From positions 656,041 to 720,040 of the forward strand of contig CANLXM010000003.1 of the NCBI GenBank assembly GCA_947495165.1: DNA of 64,000 bases, written 5' to 3'. A program made the translations under genes and the position numbers. The notes below the pieces were generated by a model that saw only the letters and a program-made list of their open reading frames with translations, had not been told where the DNA came from and did no database searches. The DNA comes from an uncultured Cellulomonadaceae bacterium. Its GTDB lineage: Bacteria > Actinomycetota > Actinomycetes > Actinomycetales > Cellulomonadaceae. Shown piece by piece: positions 1 through 11,680 of this stretch. Numbering within the stretch: the stretch's first letter is position 1; each line of letters begins with the position of its first letter.

Positions 1-970
1 GCACGGCCTCGATCGGGTACTCGCCGACGCTGGTCTCGCCCGAGAGCATGACAGCGTCCGCACCGTCGAGGACGGCGTTGGCGCAGTCAGAGGCCTCAGC
101 GCGCGTCGGACGCGGCGCGGAGATCATCGACTCGAGCACCTGCGTCGCCACGATGACGGGCTTGGCGGCGCGGCGAGCGAGCTCGACGGCGCGCTTCTGG
201 ACCAGCGGCACCTGCTCGAGCGGGAGCTCGACGCCGAGGTCGCCGCGGGCGACCATGATGCCGTCGAACGCGTCGACGATCTCGACGAGGTTGTCGACCG
301 CCTGCGGCTTCTCGACCTTGGCGATGACCGGAAGGATCCGGCCCTCCTCCTCCATGATGCGACGGACGTCGGCGTAGTCGGCCGCGCTCCGGACGAACGA
401 CAGGGCGATGATGTCCGCGCCCAGCTGGATGGCCCAGCGCAGGTCGGTCTCGTCCTTGTCGGACATCGCCGGCACGGAGACCGCGACGCCCGGGAGGTTG
501 AGGCCCTTGTTGTTCGAGACCGGGCCGCCGACCTCGACGCGGGTGACGACGCGGGGACCGTCGACGGCGGTGATGCGCACGAGGACGCGCCCGTCGTCGA
601 TGAGGATCGGGTCGCCGACGCGCGCGTCGTTGGGCAGGCCCTTGTGGGTGGTGGAGCACAGCTCCTTGGTGCCCACGACGTCCTCGGTGGTGATCGTGAA
701 GACGTCACCCTCGTTCAGCCAGTACTTCTCGTCCCGCTCGAACCGCCCGAGGCGGATCTTGGGGCCCTGCAGGTCCACCAGCACGGCGACCGGACGGCCG
801 GCGGCCTTCGCGGCGGCGCGGACGTTGTGGTAAACCGCCTCGTGCTCGTCGGGAGCTCCGTGGCTCCGGTTGATACGAGCAACGTCCATCCCGGCGTCCA
901 CCAGGTTCTGGAGCTGCTCGGGCGACGCGGTCGCCGGTCCGATGGTGCATACGATCTTTGCTCTGCGCAT
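1..970 (-). CDS. pyk: Pyruvate kinase, 3' end outside the window
   Basis: Pyruvate kinase converts phosphoenolpyruvate and ADP to pyruvate and ATP, the last step of glycolysis in the cytosol. The 323 visible residues start [13 protein letters not shown] and cover the N-terminal part of the barrel and the B domain. The family hallmarks [20 protein letters not shown] and the active-site segment [13 protein letters not shown] with [11 protein letters not shown] are all present. Family members run to about 470-480 residues, so roughly the last third, with the allosteric C domain, lies beyond the edge. The ATG at 970 fits the family's usual N-terminus and sits 6 bases after a TAGGCT box, suggesting a leaderless mRNA. 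It is the gene downstream of gltBD, separated by a hairpin, so it is probably a separate unit. Confidence 0.97.
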   Translation of the reverse strand, partial: MRRAKIVCTIGPATASPEQLQNLVDAGMDVARINRSHGAPDEHEAVYHNVRAAAKAAGRPVAVLVDLQGPKIRLGRFERDEKYWLNEGDVFTITTEDVVGTKELCSTTHKGLPNDARVGDPILIDDGRVLVRITAVDGPRVVTRVEVGGPVSNNKGLNLPGVAVSVPAMSDKDETDLRWAIQLGADIIALSFVRSAADYADVRRIMEEEGRILPVIAKVEKPQAVDNLVEIVDAFDGIMVARGDLGVELPLEQVPLVQKRAVELARRAAKPVIVATQVLESMISAPRPTRAEASDCANAVLDGADAVMLSGETSVGEYPIEAV

Positions 971-976
971 ATCTCC

Positions 977-982
977 AGCCTA
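977..982 (-). promoter_or_regulatory. -10 box of pyk, leaderless layout
   Basis: TAGGCT on the minus strand is followed by six bases and the pyk ATG, which would put the transcription start on or next to the start codon. No convincing -35 hexamer is visible. Confidence 0.5.
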
Positions 983-1060
983 GTTCACGACGTGCAGTGG
1001 CTCATTAGGACGATGGTCGGAGTGGTCCGCCCCTCGCGACGGCTATGGCCGTCCGTGCTC

Positions 1061-1079
1061 GCGCGGCGCACGGCCGCGC
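1061..1079 (-). terminator. GC hairpin after gltD
   Basis: Perfect 7-base arms (GCGCGGC / GCCGCGC, 1061-1067 and 1073-1079) around a 5-base loop start 6 bases after the gltD stop. No T-tract follows, which is usual in high-GC actinobacteria. It could end the gltBD transcript before pyk. Confidence 0.45.
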
Positions 1080-1084
1080 CGTTC

Positions 1085-2563
1085 TCAGGGTCGCAGCGCG
1101 ATGGTGCTCGCCGCGACGGCGACGGGCAGCTCGGAGCTGCCCTGCAGGTACGCGTCCACGGCGGCGGCGGCGGACCGCCCTTCCGCGATGGCCCACACGA
1201 TCAGCGACTGCCCACGCCCGGCGTCGCCAGCGACGAAGACCCCGTCGACCGAGCTCGCGAAGTCGTCGGCCCGCGCCACGAGCCCACGCCCGGTGACGTC
1301 CGCGCCCATCTGCCCGGACAGGTGCTCGACCTCCGCTCCGGTGAAGCCCATCGCGATCAGGACGAGGTCGGCCGGGATCTCCCGCTCGGTTCCGGGCGCC
1401 GGCACGCGGCGCCCGTCCGGCTGGTACTCGGTCGTCGCGACGACGAGGCTCCGGACGTTGCCGTCGGCGTCGGCTCGGAACTCGACCGTCGAGGCGAGGA
1501 ACTCACGCTCACCGCCCTCGGCGTGCGAGGTCGAGACCTCGAACAGGTGCGGCTCGGTGGGCCACGGCGCGTTCTCCGGCCGCTCGAGGGGCGGCGTCAG
1601 GCCGATCGCCAGGGTCGTGACCGAGGCGGCACCCTGGCGGAGCGCCGTGCCGAGGCAGTCCGAACCGGTGTCGCCGCCGCCGATGATCACGACGTGCTTG
1701 CCTGTGGCGGAGATCGGGTCCTCCACCGGCTTGCCGGCGACCGCACGGTTGCCCTGGTGCAGGTACTCCATCGCGTAGTGGATGCCGGTGAGGTCGCGCC
1801 CGGGGATCGGGAGGTCTCGTGGCACCGTGGCGCCCGTCGCGATCACGACCGCGTCGTAGCGCGCCCGCAGGTCCGCCCACGTGAGGTCGGGCGCGCCGAC
1901 CTCGACGCCGGTGCGGAAGCGGGTGCCCTCGGCACGCATCTGGTCCAGGCGCCGGTCGATGTGGTGCTTCTCGAGCTTGAAGTCCGGCACGCCGTAGCGC
2001 AGCAGGCCGCCGGGCTCGTCGTCGCGCTCGAACACGACCACCGTGTGCCCGGCGCGCGTCAGCTGCTGGGCGGCAGCCAGGCCGGCAGGACCGGAGCCGA
2101 CGACGGCGACCGTCTGCCCGGTGAGGCGCTGCGGCACGATCGGCGTGACCAGACCACGGTCGAAGGCCTCGTCGATGATCGAGACCTCGACGCTCTTGAT
2201 GGTCACCGCGGGCTGGTTGATGCCCAGCACGCACGACGACTCGCACGGCGCGGGGCAGATCCTGCCCGTGAACTCGGGGAAGTTGTTGGTCGCGTGCAGC
2301 CGCTCGATCGCCTCGGCGTACTGCCCGCGCCACACCAGGTCGTTCCACTCGGGGATCAGGTTCCCGAGCGGGCAGCCGTTGTGGCAGAACGGGATGCCGC
2401 AGTCCATGCAGCGTCCGGCCTGGCGGCGGAGCATCTGCTGGTCGTCCGGGTGCTGCGCGCGGTACTCGTGCACCTCGCGCCAGTCCATGAGCCGCACGGG
2501 CACCGGGCGGTCGGTCGGGAGCTCGCGGTCGCGAGCCTTCAGGAATCCGCGTGGGTCAGCCAC
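1085..2563 (-). CDS. gltD: Glutamate synthase small subunit
   Basis: The NADPH-dependent small subunit supplies electrons through FAD and Fe-S centres to GltB for conversion of 2-oxoglutarate plus glutamine to two glutamates. The 492-residue protein has the N-terminal cysteine clusters [17 protein letters not shown] and CPAPCESSC for [4Fe-4S] binding, an FAD Rossmann motif ([17 protein letters not shown]) and a second nucleotide-binding motif ([15 protein letters not shown]). The C-terminal region ([17 protein letters not shown]) closes the FAD site. The GTG at 2563 gives the typical start ADPRGFL and overlaps the end of gltB by 8 bases; a longer frame upstream only runs through gltB. Order gltB-gltD in one operon is standard. 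Confidence 0.97.
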   Translation of the reverse strand: MADPRGFLKARDRELPTDRPVPVRLMDWREVHEYRAQHPDDQQMLRRQAGRCMDCGIPFCHNGCPLGNLIPEWNDLVWRGQYAEAIERLHATNNFPEFTGRICPAPCESSCVLGINQPAVTIKSVEVSIIDEAFDRGLVTPIVPQRLTGQTVAVVGSGPAGLAAAQQLTRAGHTVVVFERDDEPGGLLRYGVPDFKLEKHHIDRRLDQMRAEGTRFRTGVEVGAPDLTWADLRARYDAVVIATGATVPRDLPIPGRDLTGIHYAMEYLHQGNRAVAGKPVEDPISATGKHVVIIGGGDTGSDCLGTALRQGAASVTTLAIGLTPPLERPENAPWPTEPHLFEVSTSHAEGGEREFLASTVEFRADADGNVRSLVVATTEYQPDGRRVPAPGTEREIPADLVLIAMGFTGAEVEHLSGQMGADVTGRGLVARADDFASSVDGVFVAGDAGRGQSLIVWAIAEGRSAAAAVDAYLQGSSELPVAVAASTIALRP

Positions 2564-5500
2564 GAGCCGCCTCCAAGATCTGGTCCCAGCCACCGGGTGC
2601 GCTGGCGTCGACGCCGTCTGCCTGCGCCTGAGCCAGCACGGCACGCATGCGCGAGTAGCCGGTGGGCACGATGCGGGACAACCTGTCCCGAGCGCCTTCG
2701 AGGTCGCTCAGGAGCTCGGCCGCGAGGGCCGACTGGGTCTCGGCCACGTGCCGCTCGAGCAGCGTGCGCACGATCGCGAGGTCCTCGTCGTCGACGGGTG
2801 CGACGTCGAGCTCCCCGGCGACCATCGCCGCGGAGTTGAGCCGCGCGCGGTCCAGGTCGAGCACGTAGGCGCTGCCGCCGGACATCCCGGCGCCGAAGTT
2901 GCGCCCGGTGCGGCCTAGCACCAGCACGGTTCCGCCGGTCATGTACTCGCAGGCGTGGTCGCCCACACCCTCGACGACGAGCGTGGCACCCGAGTTGCGG
3001 ACCGCGAAGCGCTCGCCCACAGCCCCGCGCAGGAACACCTCGCCCGAGGTCGCGCCGTAGCCGATGACGTTGCCCGCGATGACGTTCGCGGGTCCGGACA
3101 GGACCGAGGCGCGGTCGGGGCGCACGACGATCCGACCGCCCGACAGCCCCTTGCCGACGTAGTCGTTCGCGTCGCCGAACAAGCGGAGCGTCACGCCGCG
3201 CGGCAGGAACGCGCCGAGCGACTGTCCGGCCGACCCCGTCAGCGTCACGTCGATCGTGTCGTCCGGGAGGCCCGCGGCCGCGTACCGGCGCGTGACCTCG
3301 TGACCGAGCATCGTGCCGATAGTCCGGTTGACGTTGCGCACCGAGAACGACAGCTGCACGGGCTCCCCGCGCTCCAGCGCCGGCTCGGCCTGGGCGATGA
3401 GCTGGTTGTCCAGGGCCCGGTCGAGGCCGTGGTCCTGACGCTCGGTGCACCGCAGCGACGATCCGGGCAGCGGCTGCGGGCGGACGAGCACGGGGCGCAG
3501 GTCGAGCCCGGAGGCCTTCCAGTGGTCGACGGCACGGCGGGCATCGAGCGCCTGAACCTGGCCGATCGCCTCGTCGAGGGTGCGGAACCCGAGCGACGCC
3601 AGGTACTCACGCACCTCCTGGGCGATGAACTCGAAGAACGTGATCACGAACTCGGGCTTGCCGGAGAACCGCGCACGCAGCTCGGGGTTCTGGGTCGCGA
3701 CGCCCACCGGGCACGTGTCGAGATGACAGACGCGCATCATGATGCAGCCGGAGACGACCATCGGAGCCGTGGCGAAGCCGAACTCCTCGGCCCCGAGCAG
3801 CGCCGCCACGACGACGTCGCGACCCGTCTTCAGCTGGCCGTCGACCTGCACGACGATCCGGTCGCGCAGGTTGTTCAGCACGAGGGTCTGCTGGGTCTCG
3901 GCCAGACCGAGCTCCCACGGCGTCCCGGCGTGCTTGAGCGACGTCAGCGGGCTCGCGCCCGTGCCGCCGTCGTGCCCCGAGATGAGGACGACGTCCGCGT
4001 GCGCCTTGGACACACCGGTCGCCACGGTGCCGACGCCGAACTCCGACACCAGCTTGACGTGCACCCGTGCCGACGGGTTCGCGTTCTTGCAGTCGTGGAC
4101 GAGCTGCGCGAGGTCCTCGATCGAGTAGATGTCGTGGTGCGGCGGCGGGGAGATGAGCCCGACGCCGGGAGTGGAGTGCCGCGTCTTGGCGACCCACGGG
4201 TAGACCTTGGGTCCGGGCAGCTGACCGCCCTCGCCGGGCTTGGCGCCCTGGGCCAGCTTGATCTGGATGTCGTCCGCGAAGGTCAGGTACTCGGAGGTCA
4301 CCCCGAACCGGCCAGAGGCGACCTGCTTGACCTTGGAGCGCCGCAGCGGGTCGTGCAGACGGTCCGAGTCCTCCCCGCCCTCGCCGGTGTTCGAACGCCC
4401 GCCCAGGGTGTTCATGGCGATCGCGAGCGTCTCGTGGGCTTCGGCCGAGATCGACCCGTACGACATGGCTCCGGTGTTGAACCGCTTGACGATGTCGGCG
4501 ACGGACTCGACCTCGTCGAGCGGCACGGGCTCCCGGTCGGGGGCGAAGGTCAGCAGCCCGCGGAGCGTCATGAGGCGCTCGGACTGGTCGTCCACGCGTC
4601 GCGTGTACTGCCGGAAGATGTCCAGCTGCCGCGTGCGCGTCGAGTGCTGGAGACGGAACACCGTCTCGGGGTCGAACAGGTGCTCCTCGCCCATGCGCCG
4701 CCACTGGTACTCGCCGCCCACGGCGAGACCCTCGTGGGGCAGCTTGTTGCCGGAGGCCGGGTAGGCCTCGGCGTGGCGGGCAGCGACCTCGGCCGCGATG
4801 ACGTCGATGCCGACGCCCCCGAGCCGGGTCGTGGTCCCCGAGAAGTACTTCTCGACCACCTGGTGCGAGAGCCCGAGGGCCTCGAACGTCTGTGCGCCGC
4901 GGTACGACGCGATCGTCGAGATGCCCATCTTGCTCATCACCTTGAGCACGCCCTTGCCGAGCGCCTTGATGACGTTCGCGACGGCGGCTTCGGGCGCGGC
5001 CTCGACGAAGCCCTGGTGCGCGAGCTGCTCGACCGTCTCCATGGCGAGGTACGGGTTCACGGCTGCGGCGCCGTAGCCGATCAGCAGCGCGACGTGGTGG
5101 ACCTCGCGCACGTCCCCCGCCTCGACGACGAGCGAGACCTGGGTCCGGGTGCGTCGGCGCAGGAGGTGATGGTGCACGGCGCTCGACAGCAGCAGCGACG
5201 GGATCGCCGCCATGTGGGCGTTCGCGTCACGGTCCGACAGCACGATGAAGTTCGCGCCGCTCGCGATCGCGTCGTCCACCTGGTCGAAGATCTCCTCGAG
5301 GCGCGCCTCGAGCGCGGCTCCCCCGCCCTCGACGCGGTAGAGACCGCGCACGCGCTCGGCGCGGAAGATCCCGGCGAGCGCCGGGTCGCGGGCGATGTGC
5401 ACGATCTTGGCCAGCTGGTCGTTGTCGATGACCGGGAAGGGCAGGATCAGCTTGCGCGCATGCTCCGGCACCTCCGCGAGCAGGTTCGGCTCAGGGCCGA

Positions 5501-7130
5501 TCGCCCCGCCGATCGAGGTGACCAGCTCCTCGCGGATGGCGTCCAGCGGCGGGTTGGTCACCTGGGCGAACATCTGCGCGAAGTAGTCGAACAGCAGTCG
5601 CGGTCGCTTGGACAGGACGGCGATCGGGGTGTCCGAACCCATCGCACCGAGCGGCTCGGCTCCGGTGGCGCCCATGGGCGTGAGCAGGAGGCTGACCTCC
5701 TCGCTGGTGAAGCCGAAGGCACGCTGACGGCGGTGCACGGACGCCGGGCTGTGCGCGATGTGCTCACGCTCGGGAAGCTGGTCGAGGTAGACCTCGTTCT
5801 CCTGCACCCACTGCGCGTACGGACGCTGGGCGGCGATCTGCGCCTTGACCTCGTCGTCCTCGATGATCCGGCCCTGGCCGGTGTCCACGAGGAACATGCG
5901 GCCCGGCTCGAGCCTGCCCTTGCGGACGATCGTCGCGGGGTCGAGGTCGAGGACGCCGGCTTCGCTGGCGAGGACGACGAGGCCGTCCTCGGTGACCCAG
6001 AACCGACCGGGGCGCAGCCCGTTGCGGTCGAGCACCGCGCCGATCAGGGTGCCGTCGGTGAAGTTCAGGTTCGCCGGGCCGTCCCACGGCTCGATGAGGT
6101 TCGCGTGGTAGTCGTAGAACGCCCGACGCGCGGGGTCCATGGACTCCGCGTTCTCCCAGGCCTCGGGGATCATCATCATCACCGCGTGCGGCAACGAGCG
6201 TCCGCCGAGGTGCAGCAGCTCGAGGACCTCGTCGAAGCTCGCCGAGTCGCTCGAGCCCGCCGTGTTCACCGGCAGCAGCGGCGCGAGGTCGCCCAGCCGG
6301 TCGCTGGCGAGCATGCCCTCGCGCGCGGCCATCCAGTTGCGGTTGCCGCGCACCGTGTTGATCTCGCCGTTGTGGGCGATCATCCGGAACGGCTGCGCGA
6401 GCGGCCAGGAGGGGAAGGTGTTCGTGGAGAAGCGTGAGTGCACGAGGGCGAGCTCGGAGGCGTACCGCGGGTCGGAGAGGTCCGGGAAGAACGGCTCGAG
6501 CTGCGCCGTGGTGAGCATCCCCTTGTACGTGAGGGTCCGCGCGGAGAGCGACGCGAAGAACACCCCGAGCTCGTGCTCGGCGCGCTTGCGCACGCGGTAC
6601 GTCCGCCGGTCGAGCTCCAGGCCGCTCAGCTGGCGCTCCGGGTCCGCGAGGACGAGCTGGCGGAAGGTCGGCATCGACGCGCGCGCCGTGGGGCCGACGA
6701 GGTCGGCCGTGACGGGGACGTCGCGCCACGCGAGCACCTCGAGGCGCTCGGAGACCGCGATCTCGTTGACGCCGTGCATCGCCTTCGCGGCGTCGTCGGA
6801 GTCCTGCGGGAGGAACGCGGTCCCGATCGCGTAGAAGCCGGCGGGGGGAAGCTCGGCGGGGACGACGTCGCGCAGGAAGGCGTCGGGGATCTGGGTGAGG
6901 ATCCCGGCGCCGTCGCCGCTGCTCTCCTCGGCTCCGACCGCGCCGCGGTGGTCGAGGTTGAGCAACGCCGTGAGCGCGGCGTCGACGATGTCGCGCCCCG
7001 GTGTGCCGCGCAGCGTCGCGACGAATGCGACACCACAGGCGTCGTGCTCAGCCGAGGGGTCATAGAGACCTGTCGCTGCGGGGGGCACGGCGCGGCCAGG
7101 GGTCGTGGCGTGGTTCAGCGACATGGTCAT
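2556..7130 (-). CDS. gltB: Glutamate synthase large subunit
   Basis: The large subunit hydrolyses glutamine and transfers the ammonia to 2-oxoglutarate on FMN, making glutamate in nitrogen assimilation. The protein is 1524 residues, the expected size. Domains in order: a class II glutaminase whose catalytic cysteine is C32 (HDACGVAF) after a short propeptide, a central domain, the FMN-binding synthase barrel, the [3Fe-4S] motif [15 protein letters not shown] (C-x5-C-x4-C), and the C-terminal beta-helix rich in glycine. Three starts are possible, GTG 7136, ATG 7130 and ATG 7124; I chose 7130 because AAGGA lies a few bases upstream. It follows lgt on the same strand with a 118-base gap. Confidence 0.97.
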   Translation of the reverse strand: MTMSLNHATTPGRAVPPAATGLYDPSAEHDACGVAFVATLRGTPGRDIVDAALTALLNLDHRGAVGAEESSGDGAGILTQIPDAFLRDVVPAELPPAGFYAIGTAFLPQDSDDAAKAMHGVNEIAVSERLEVLAWRDVPVTADLVGPTARASMPTFRQLVLADPERQLSGLELDRRTYRVRKRAEHELGVFFASLSARTLTYKGMLTTAQLEPFFPDLSDPRYASELALVHSRFSTNTFPSWPLAQPFRMIAHNGEINTVRGNRNWMAAREGMLASDRLGDLAPLLPVNTAGSSDSASFDEVLELLHLGGRSLPHAVMMMIPEAWENAESMDPARRAFYDYHANLIEPWDGPANLNFTDGTLIGAVLDRNGLRPGRFWVTEDGLVVLASEAGVLDLDPATIVRKGRLEPGRMFLVDTGQGRIIEDDEVKAQIAAQRPYAQWVQENEVYLDQLPEREHIAHSPASVHRRQRAFGFTSEEVSLLLTPMGATGAEPLGAMGSDTPIAVLSKRPRLLFDYFAQMFAQVTNPPLDAIREELVTSIGGAIGPEPNLLAEVPEHARKLILPFPVIDNDQLAKIVHIARDPALAGIFRAERVRGLYRVEGGGAALEARLEEIFDQVDDAIASGANFIVLSDRDANAHMAAIPSLLLSSAVHHHLLRRRTRTQVSLVVEAGDVREVHHVALLIGYGAAAVNPYLAMETVEQLAHQGFVEAAPEAAVANVIKALGKGVLKVMSKMGISTIASYRGAQTFEALGLSHQVVEKYFSGTTTRLGGVGIDVIAAEVAARHAEAYPASGNKLPHEGLAVGGEYQWRRMGEEHLFDPETVFRLQHSTRTRQLDIFRQYTRRVDDQSERLMTLRGLLTFAPDREPVPLDEVESVADIVKRFNTGAMSYGSISAEAHETLAIAMNTLGGRSNTGEGGEDSDRLHDPLRRSKVKQVASGRFGVTSEYLTFADDIQIKLAQGAKPGEGGQLPGPKVYPWVAKTRHSTPGVGLISPPPHHDIYSIEDLAQLVHDCKNANPSARVHVKLVSEFGVGTVATGVSKAHADVVLISGHDGGTGASPLTSLKHAGTPWELGLAETQQTLVLNNLRDRIVVQVDGQLKTGRDVVVAALLGAEEFGFATAPMVVSGCIMMRVCHLDTCPVGVATQNPELRARFSGKPEFVITFFEFIAQEVREYLASLGFRTLDEAIGQVQALDARRAVDHWKASGLDLRPVLVRPQPLPGSSLRCTERQDHGLDRALDNQLIAQAEPALERGEPVQLSFSVRNVNRTIGTMLGHEVTRRYAAAGLPDDTIDVTLTGSAGQSLGAFLPRGVTLRLFGDANDYVGKGLSGGRIVVRPDRASVLSGPANVIAGNVIGYGATSGEVFLRGAVGERFAVRNSGATLVVEGVGDHACEYMTGGTVLVLGRTGRNFGAGMSGGSAYVLDLDRARLNSAAMVAGELDVAPVDDEDLAIVRTLLERHVAETQSALAAELLSDLEGARDRLSRIVPTGYSRMRAVLAQAQADGVDASAPGGWDQILEAARG

Positions 7131-7248
7131 GCACACCGTCCTTACGGACGCCCGGCGGGTGCCGGGCTATTTCGACAATGAGCTTCGGGACGCCGTTGAC
7201 CCTGGCGTGGTCATCCTACGCGCCCGTCAACGGTGGACATTCACCGCT
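7131..7248 (-). other. Leader between lgt and gltB with a small hairpin
   Basis: The 118 bases between the lgt stop and the gltB start hold a perfect hairpin at 7151-7166 (CCCGGC, 4-base loop, GCCGGG) shortly before the gltB ribosome site. It might end readthrough from lgt or fold in the gltB leader. No clear promoter hexamers were found. Confidence 0.3.
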
Positions 7249-8190
7249 CTACATCTGAGACGGAGGTCCCTGGACAGGGTCGGCCTCTGTGCGCTCGGGC
7301 TCGTGGTCGGACTCGGCCGTCGCGGCGTCGCCCGACGAGGCCGCTGCGCGCTCCGGATCCAGGTAGACGGTCGCCTCGCGTGGTGCGCCTCGTCGCGTGG
7401 CGACCACGAACGCGATGATGGCACCGACGCCCAGCAGGATCGACGTCCAGACGTTGAGCCGCAGGCCGAGCACCAGCTCGGCGGGGTCGACCCGGAGCAT
7501 CTCGATCCAGACCCGGCCCGCGGTGTACAGCGCGACGTAGAGGAAGAACACCCGTCCGCCACCCAGGCGGTACCGACGGTCGAGCCAGATGATCAGGGCG
7601 GCCGCGGCGAGGTTCCAGACGAGCTCGTACAGGAACGTCGGGTGGAACAGCACCCCGACCTCCTGTCCAGCGCTGATCGCCGCCGCCGGCTCGACCTCGA
7701 GGCCCCACGGCAGCGTCGTCGGCCCCCCGAAGAGCTCCTGGTTGAACCAGTTGCCGAGGCGGCCGATGGCCTGGGCGACGAGCAGCCCGGGCGCGACGGC
7801 GTCGGCGAACGACGAGAACCGCACGCCCTCGCGTCGGCAGCCGATGTACGCGCCCACGGCGCCGAGCGCGACCGCACCCCAGATCCCGAGCCCGCCCTGC
7901 CAGATGTAGAGCGCGCGGATGGGTTCACCGCCCTCGCCCCAGTAGGCGTCGGGCGAGGAGAACACGTGGTAGATCCGTCCACCGACGATCCCGAACGGCA
8001 CGGCCCAGTAGGTGATCGTGATGACTTCCTCGGGGTCGCCTCCCCGAGCGGCCCACCGCTTGCTGGTCAGCCAGGCGGCGGCGACGATGCCCGCGATGAT
8101 CGCGAGGGCATACGCGCGCAGCGGGACGGGCCCGAGGTGCCAGACGCTCTCGGACGGGCTGGGGATCGACGCGGCGAGGGTGGCGATCAC
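7249..8190 (-). CDS. lgt: Prolipoprotein diacylglyceryl transferase
   Basis: Lgt transfers diacylglycerol from phosphatidylglycerol to the lipobox cysteine of prolipoproteins at the membrane. The 313-residue protein has several membrane segments, the signature RLGNWFNQELFGGPT, and IWQGGLGIWG in place of the HGGL motif of proteobacteria, as usual in actinobacteria. The last 40 residues are charged and lie after the final membrane helix. The GTG at 8190 overlaps the trpA stop as GTGA, which decides the start and suggests translational coupling. Its substrates in this window include the FKBP lipoprotein and two paralogous lipoproteins. Confidence 0.95.
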   Translation of the reverse strand: MIATLAASIPSPSESVWHLGPVPLRAYALAIIAGIVAAAWLTSKRWAARGGDPEEVITITYWAVPFGIVGGRIYHVFSSPDAYWGEGGEPIRALYIWQGGLGIWGAVALGAVGAYIGCRREGVRFSSFADAVAPGLLVAQAIGRLGNWFNQELFGGPTTLPWGLEVEPAAAISAGQEVGVLFHPTFLYELVWNLAAAALIIWLDRRYRLGGGRVFFLYVALYTAGRVWIEMLRVDPAELVLGLRLNVWTSILLGVGAIIAFVVATRRGAPREATVYLDPERAAASSGDAATAESDHEPERTEADPVQGPPSQM

Positions 8191-9005
8191 GCGGAGGCTC
8201 CTGAGGTACGGGCGGAGGCGACCCCACCGGCGAGCGAGGAGACCACGCGGGACATGGCCTCGACGCGCTCGGAGAACGGACCGTCGCCGAGGAGCGGGCG
8301 CACGAACGCCGATCCCACGATGACGCCGTCGGCGTAGCTGCCGACCTCCGCCGCCTGCTCGGCCCGCGACACGCCGAGCCCGACGCACACGCGCTCGGCG
8401 CCAGCGGCCCTGGTGCGGGCGACGAGCGCCTGGGCGTCGCCGCCGACCGTCGCGCGCTCCCCCGTGACCCCCATGGTCGAGGCCGCGTACACGAAGCCGC
8501 GCGAAGCGGCGGCCGTCGACCGGAGGCGCTCCGGCGTCGAGGACGGCGCCACGAGGAAGACCTTGTCCAGGTCGCGCGCGTCCGCCGCGGCGCTCCACTC
8601 GGCGGCCTCGTCGGGGATGAGGTCGGGCGTGATGATGCCCGCCCCGCCGGCGGCGGCGAGGTCCCGGGCGAACGCGTCGACGCCGTAGCGCAGGACCGGG
8701 TTGTAGTAGGACATCACCAGCACGGGCGCGCCCAGGTCGGCGACGGCCTCGATGACCGTGAAGACGTCCTTCACCCGTACGCCGTTCCCGAGCGCGAGGT
8801 CGACCGCCTGCTGGATGGTCGAGCCGTCCATCACAGGGTCGGAGTAGGGCACGCCCAGCTCGACGACGTCGGCTCCCGCCTCGACCATGGCACGCACGGC
8901 AGCGATCGAGTCGGCGACCGTCGGGAACCCGACCGGCAGGTAGCCGACGAGCGCGGCGCGCCCCTCGGCGCGGACGGCGTCCAGCCGCGCAGCGGTGATG
9001 CTCAT
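8187..9005 (-). CDS. trpA: Tryptophan synthase alpha subunit
   Basis: TrpA cleaves indole-3-glycerol phosphate to indole and glyceraldehyde 3-phosphate and channels indole to TrpB. The 272-residue TIM barrel shows [18 protein letters not shown], which carries the catalytic Glu and Asp, and the phosphate-binding end ([20 protein letters not shown]). The ATG at 9005 overlaps the trpB stop as ATGA. It is followed by lgt with a GTGA overlap, so trpB, trpA and lgt are probably coupled. Confidence 0.97.
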   Translation of the reverse strand: MSITAARLDAVRAEGRAALVGYLPVGFPTVADSIAAVRAMVEAGADVVELGVPYSDPVMDGSTIQQAVDLALGNGVRVKDVFTVIEAVADLGAPVLVMSYYNPVLRYGVDAFARDLAAAGGAGIITPDLIPDEAAEWSAAADARDLDKVFLVAPSSTPERLRSTAAASRGFVYAASTMGVTGERATVGGDAQALVARTRAAGAERVCVGLGVSRAEQAAEVGSYADGVIVGSAFVRPLLGDGPFSERVEAMSRVVSSLAGGVASARTSGASA

Positions 9006-10246
9006 GCGTCTCCTCCCTCGGCGCCCAGGGCCTCGGCGTCGACCAGGTCGAACCACCGTGCCGCGGTGCCCACGTCCTTGTCCCCGCGACCTGAGAGGTT
9101 CACGAGGATGATCTCGTCGGTCCGGCCCGCTGCGGCCGCGGCACGGCCGAGGCGCATGGCCCCGGCGAGCGCGTGCGCGGACTCGATCGCCGGGATGATG
9201 CCCTCCGTGCGCGCGAGGAGCCGCAGCGCCTCCATCGCCTCGGCGTCGGTGACGGGCTCGTATTCCGCGCGCCCGATCGACGCCAGGAACGCGTGCTGCG
9301 GGCCGACGCCGGGATAGTCCAGGCCCGCAGAGATCGAGTGGCTCTCCTTCGTCTGGCCGTCCGCGTCCTGCAGCAGGAACGACCGCGCCCCGTGCAGCAC
9401 ACCGGGCGCGCCGCCGGTGATGCTCGACGCGTGGCGGCCGGTCTCCACGCCGTCGCCTCCCGCCTCGAGGCCGACCAGGCGCACGGACTCGTCGTCCAGG
9501 AAGGCGTCGAAGATCCCGATCGCGTTGGACCCCCCGCCGACGCAGGCCGCGACGACGTCGGGCAGCCGGCCGGTGAGGTCCAGGACCTGTTGGCGCGCCT
9601 CGACGCCGATGATGCGCTGGAAGTCGCGCACCATCGCCGGGAACGGGTGGGGGCCGGCAGCGGTGCCGAAGATGTAGTTGGTCGACTCGACGTTCGTCAC
9701 CCAGTCGCGCATGGCCTCGTTGATCGCGTCCTTGAGGGTGCGCGAGCCGGCCGTCACCGGGACGACCTCGGCACCGAGCAGGCGCATGCGTGCGACGTTC
9801 AGCGCCTGCCGCTCGGTGTCCTCCTCCCCCATGTACACCACGCACTCGAGGTCGAACAGCGCCGCGGCCGTGGCGGTGGCGACGCCGTGCTGGCCCGCCC
9901 CCGTCTCCGCGATCACGCGCTTCTTGCCGATCCGCTTGGTCACGAGTGCCTGGCCGAGCACGTTGTTGATCTTGTGGGAGCCGGTGTGGTTGAGGTCCTC
10001 GCGCTTGAGCAGGACGCGGACGCCGCCGGCGTGCTCGGCGAACCGGGGCACCTCGGTGATGATGCTCGGGCGACCCGAGTACGTGGCGTGCAGGTGCGCG
10101 AGCTCGGCGGCGAACGCAGGGTCCCGCTTCGCCGCCTCGTAGGCGGCCGAGAGATCGTCGAGCGCCGCCACGAGAGCCTCGGGGACCCAGCGGCCGCCGA
10201 ACTCACCGAAGTAGGGACCGGCCAGGTTCTGCAGGGACTCGGGCAC
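9002..10246 (-). CDS. trpB: Tryptophan synthase beta subunit
   Basis: TrpB condenses indole with serine to tryptophan using pyridoxal phosphate. The 414-residue protein contains the PLP lysine in [15 protein letters not shown], the phosphate loop [11 protein letters not shown], and the C-terminal [10 protein letters not shown]. The GTG at 10246 gives the family N-terminus [19 protein letters not shown] and has AGAGG a few bases upstream; the frame runs on upstream without a better start. The gap to trpC is 86 bases with no evident terminator, so both are probably on one mRNA. Confidence 0.97.
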   Translation of the reverse strand: MPESLQNLAGPYFGEFGGRWVPEALVAALDDLSAAYEAAKRDPAFAAELAHLHATYSGRPSIITEVPRFAEHAGGVRVLLKREDLNHTGSHKINNVLGQALVTKRIGKKRVIAETGAGQHGVATATAAALFDLECVVYMGEEDTERQALNVARMRLLGAEVVPVTAGSRTLKDAINEAMRDWVTNVESTNYIFGTAAGPHPFPAMVRDFQRIIGVEARQQVLDLTGRLPDVVAACVGGGSNAIGIFDAFLDDESVRLVGLEAGGDGVETGRHASSITGGAPGVLHGARSFLLQDADGQTKESHSISAGLDYPGVGPQHAFLASIGRAEYEPVTDAEAMEALRLLARTEGIIPAIESAHALAGAMRLGRAAAAAGRTDEIILVNLSGRGDKDVGTAARWFDLVDAEALGAEGGDA

Positions 10247-10332
10247 GTGCTGCCTCTTCTCTCGTGGCGGGCGGACCGCCGTCGGTCGGGATGCTCGGCC
10301 CGTGGCTCGGGCGCAGGCGGATGGTGCGAGGG

Positions 10333-11160
10333 TCAGGAGCGCACGGCCCGCAGCGACGGGTGCGCGCCGGCAGCCACGAGGGCCGCCACCGAGGAGCGCG
10401 GGTCGGAGTCGGTCACGAGCGCCTCCCCGACGAGGACGGCGTCCGCGCCGGAGCGTGCGTAGTCCATCACGTCGTGCGGGCCGCGCACGCCGGACTCGGC
10501 GATCCGGACGATGCCCGTCGGGATCGCCGGGGCGAGCCGCGCGAACGTCGTCCGGTCGATCTCGAGCGTCTTGAGGTTGCGGGCGTTGACGCCGATCACG
10601 CGGGCGCCGGCGTCGACGGCGCGGGTGACCTCGTCGAGCGTGTGCACCTCGACGAGCGCGGTCATCCCGAGGGAGTGGACCCGCTCGACGAGCGACTCCA
10701 GGACGGTCTGCTCGAGTGCCGCGACGATCAGCAGGACGAGGTCGGCGCCGTGCGCCCGAGCCTCCCAGACCTGGTACGGCGTGACGACGAAGTCCTTGCG
10801 CAGGACCGGGACGTCGACGCGGGCGCGGACGGCGTCGAGGTCCGCGAGGCTGCCGCCGAACCGCCGCTGCTCCGTGAGCACGCTGATCGCGCACGCCCCC
10901 CCTGCCTCGTACTCGGCCGCGTGGGTCGCGGGGTCGTCGATCTGGGCGAGCGCGCCCTTGCTGGGGCTCGAACGCTTGACCTCCGCGATGATCGAGACCG
11001 CGTCAGCGTCGCGCAGACGCTGCACGCAGTCGATGGCCCCGGGCAGGCGGGCCGCCCGCTCCTTGAGGTCGTCCAACGAGGTGGCGGCCTGGCGTTCGGC
11101 AAGGTCGAGCCGCACCCCGGCGACGATTTCCTCCAGGACTGACTGCTCCGACTGCGACAT
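10333..11160 (-). CDS. trpC: Indole-3-glycerol phosphate synthase
   Basis: TrpC closes the ring of carboxyphenylamino-deoxyribulose phosphate to give indole-3-glycerol phosphate. The 275-residue barrel shows [14 protein letters not shown] with the catalytic Lys, [35 protein letters not shown] and IAESGVRGP, the standard IGPS set. No PRAI domain is fused. The ATG at 11160 is preceded by GAGGGGAAGGGG and a possible -10 TACGAT further up, so trpC may have its own promoter in addition to readthrough from the membrane-protein genes. Confidence 0.97.
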   Translation of the reverse strand: MSQSEQSVLEEIVAGVRLDLAERQAATSLDDLKERAARLPGAIDCVQRLRDADAVSIIAEVKRSSPSKGALAQIDDPATHAAEYEAGGACAISVLTEQRRFGGSLADLDAVRARVDVPVLRKDFVVTPYQVWEARAHGADLVLLIVAALEQTVLESLVERVHSLGMTALVEVHTLDEVTRAVDAGARVIGVNARNLKTLEIDRTTFARLAPAIPTGIVRIAESGVRGPHDVMDYARSGADAVLVGEALVTDSDPRSSVAALVAAGAHPSLRAVRS

Positions 11161-11263
11161 GATCGTGCCCCTTCCCCTCGCGGTCACTGCGGCCATCGTA
11201 GGCCGGGGCCCCGGGTGCTCCGGGTCACGTCCGCCCTGCGGGCGCCTGACCCCGCACCGGTGG

Positions 11264-11680
11264 TCACGCGACGAGCGGACCGTCGCCGACGACGTTGCGC
11301 AGCACCGAGTAGCCGAGCACGAGGACGCCGAGCGCTCCCCAGGCCGACGCCACCACGGCGGGCGACGGCGACGGGGCGCGCCACCATCCGGCGCGCACGC
11401 CCAGCCAGGCGACCCAGAGCCCGAGCAGGACCGGGACGACGAGCACCCACAGCGGGTTGAGCGCCCACGCGGCGGCGACGTCGAGCGTCGCGAGCTCGTG
11501 CGTGGCGCGCAGCGCGCCGCACCCGGCGCACAGGAGGCCGGTGACGGCGTACATCGGGCACACGCCGTAGCTGCCCGGCACGTGCGGGTCGCGGACCGCC
11601 AGCACGAGCGTGAGACCACCGAGCACCCCCGCGGTCAGCAGGGGTGCTCGGAGGTCACGCCGTGGTACGGGGCGCCTCAC
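11264..11680 (-). CDS. DUF2752 membrane protein
   Basis: A 138-residue protein of the DUF2752 family, whose function is unknown. It has about three hydrophobic segments and the family cysteine motif [19 protein letters not shown] around residue 40, which resembles a metal- or disulfide-forming site but is not proven to be one. The GTG at 11680 overlaps the stop of the upstream gene as GTGA. It is the last of several small membrane proteins placed between trpE and trpC, an arrangement that recurs in Micrococcales. Confidence 0.8.
   Translation of the reverse strand: MRRPVPRRDLRAPLLTAGVLGGLTLVLAVRDPHVPGSYGVCPMYAVTGLLCAGCGALRATHELATLDVAAAWALNPLWVLVVPVLLGLWVAWLGVRAGWWRAPSPSPAVVASAWGALGVLVLGYSVLRNVVGDGPLVA

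Noticed and set aside
2955..6437. 1160-codon open frame on the plus strand
   Set aside because: It lies antisense to gltB, has no recognisable protein motif and reflects the high-GC third-position bias of the real gene.
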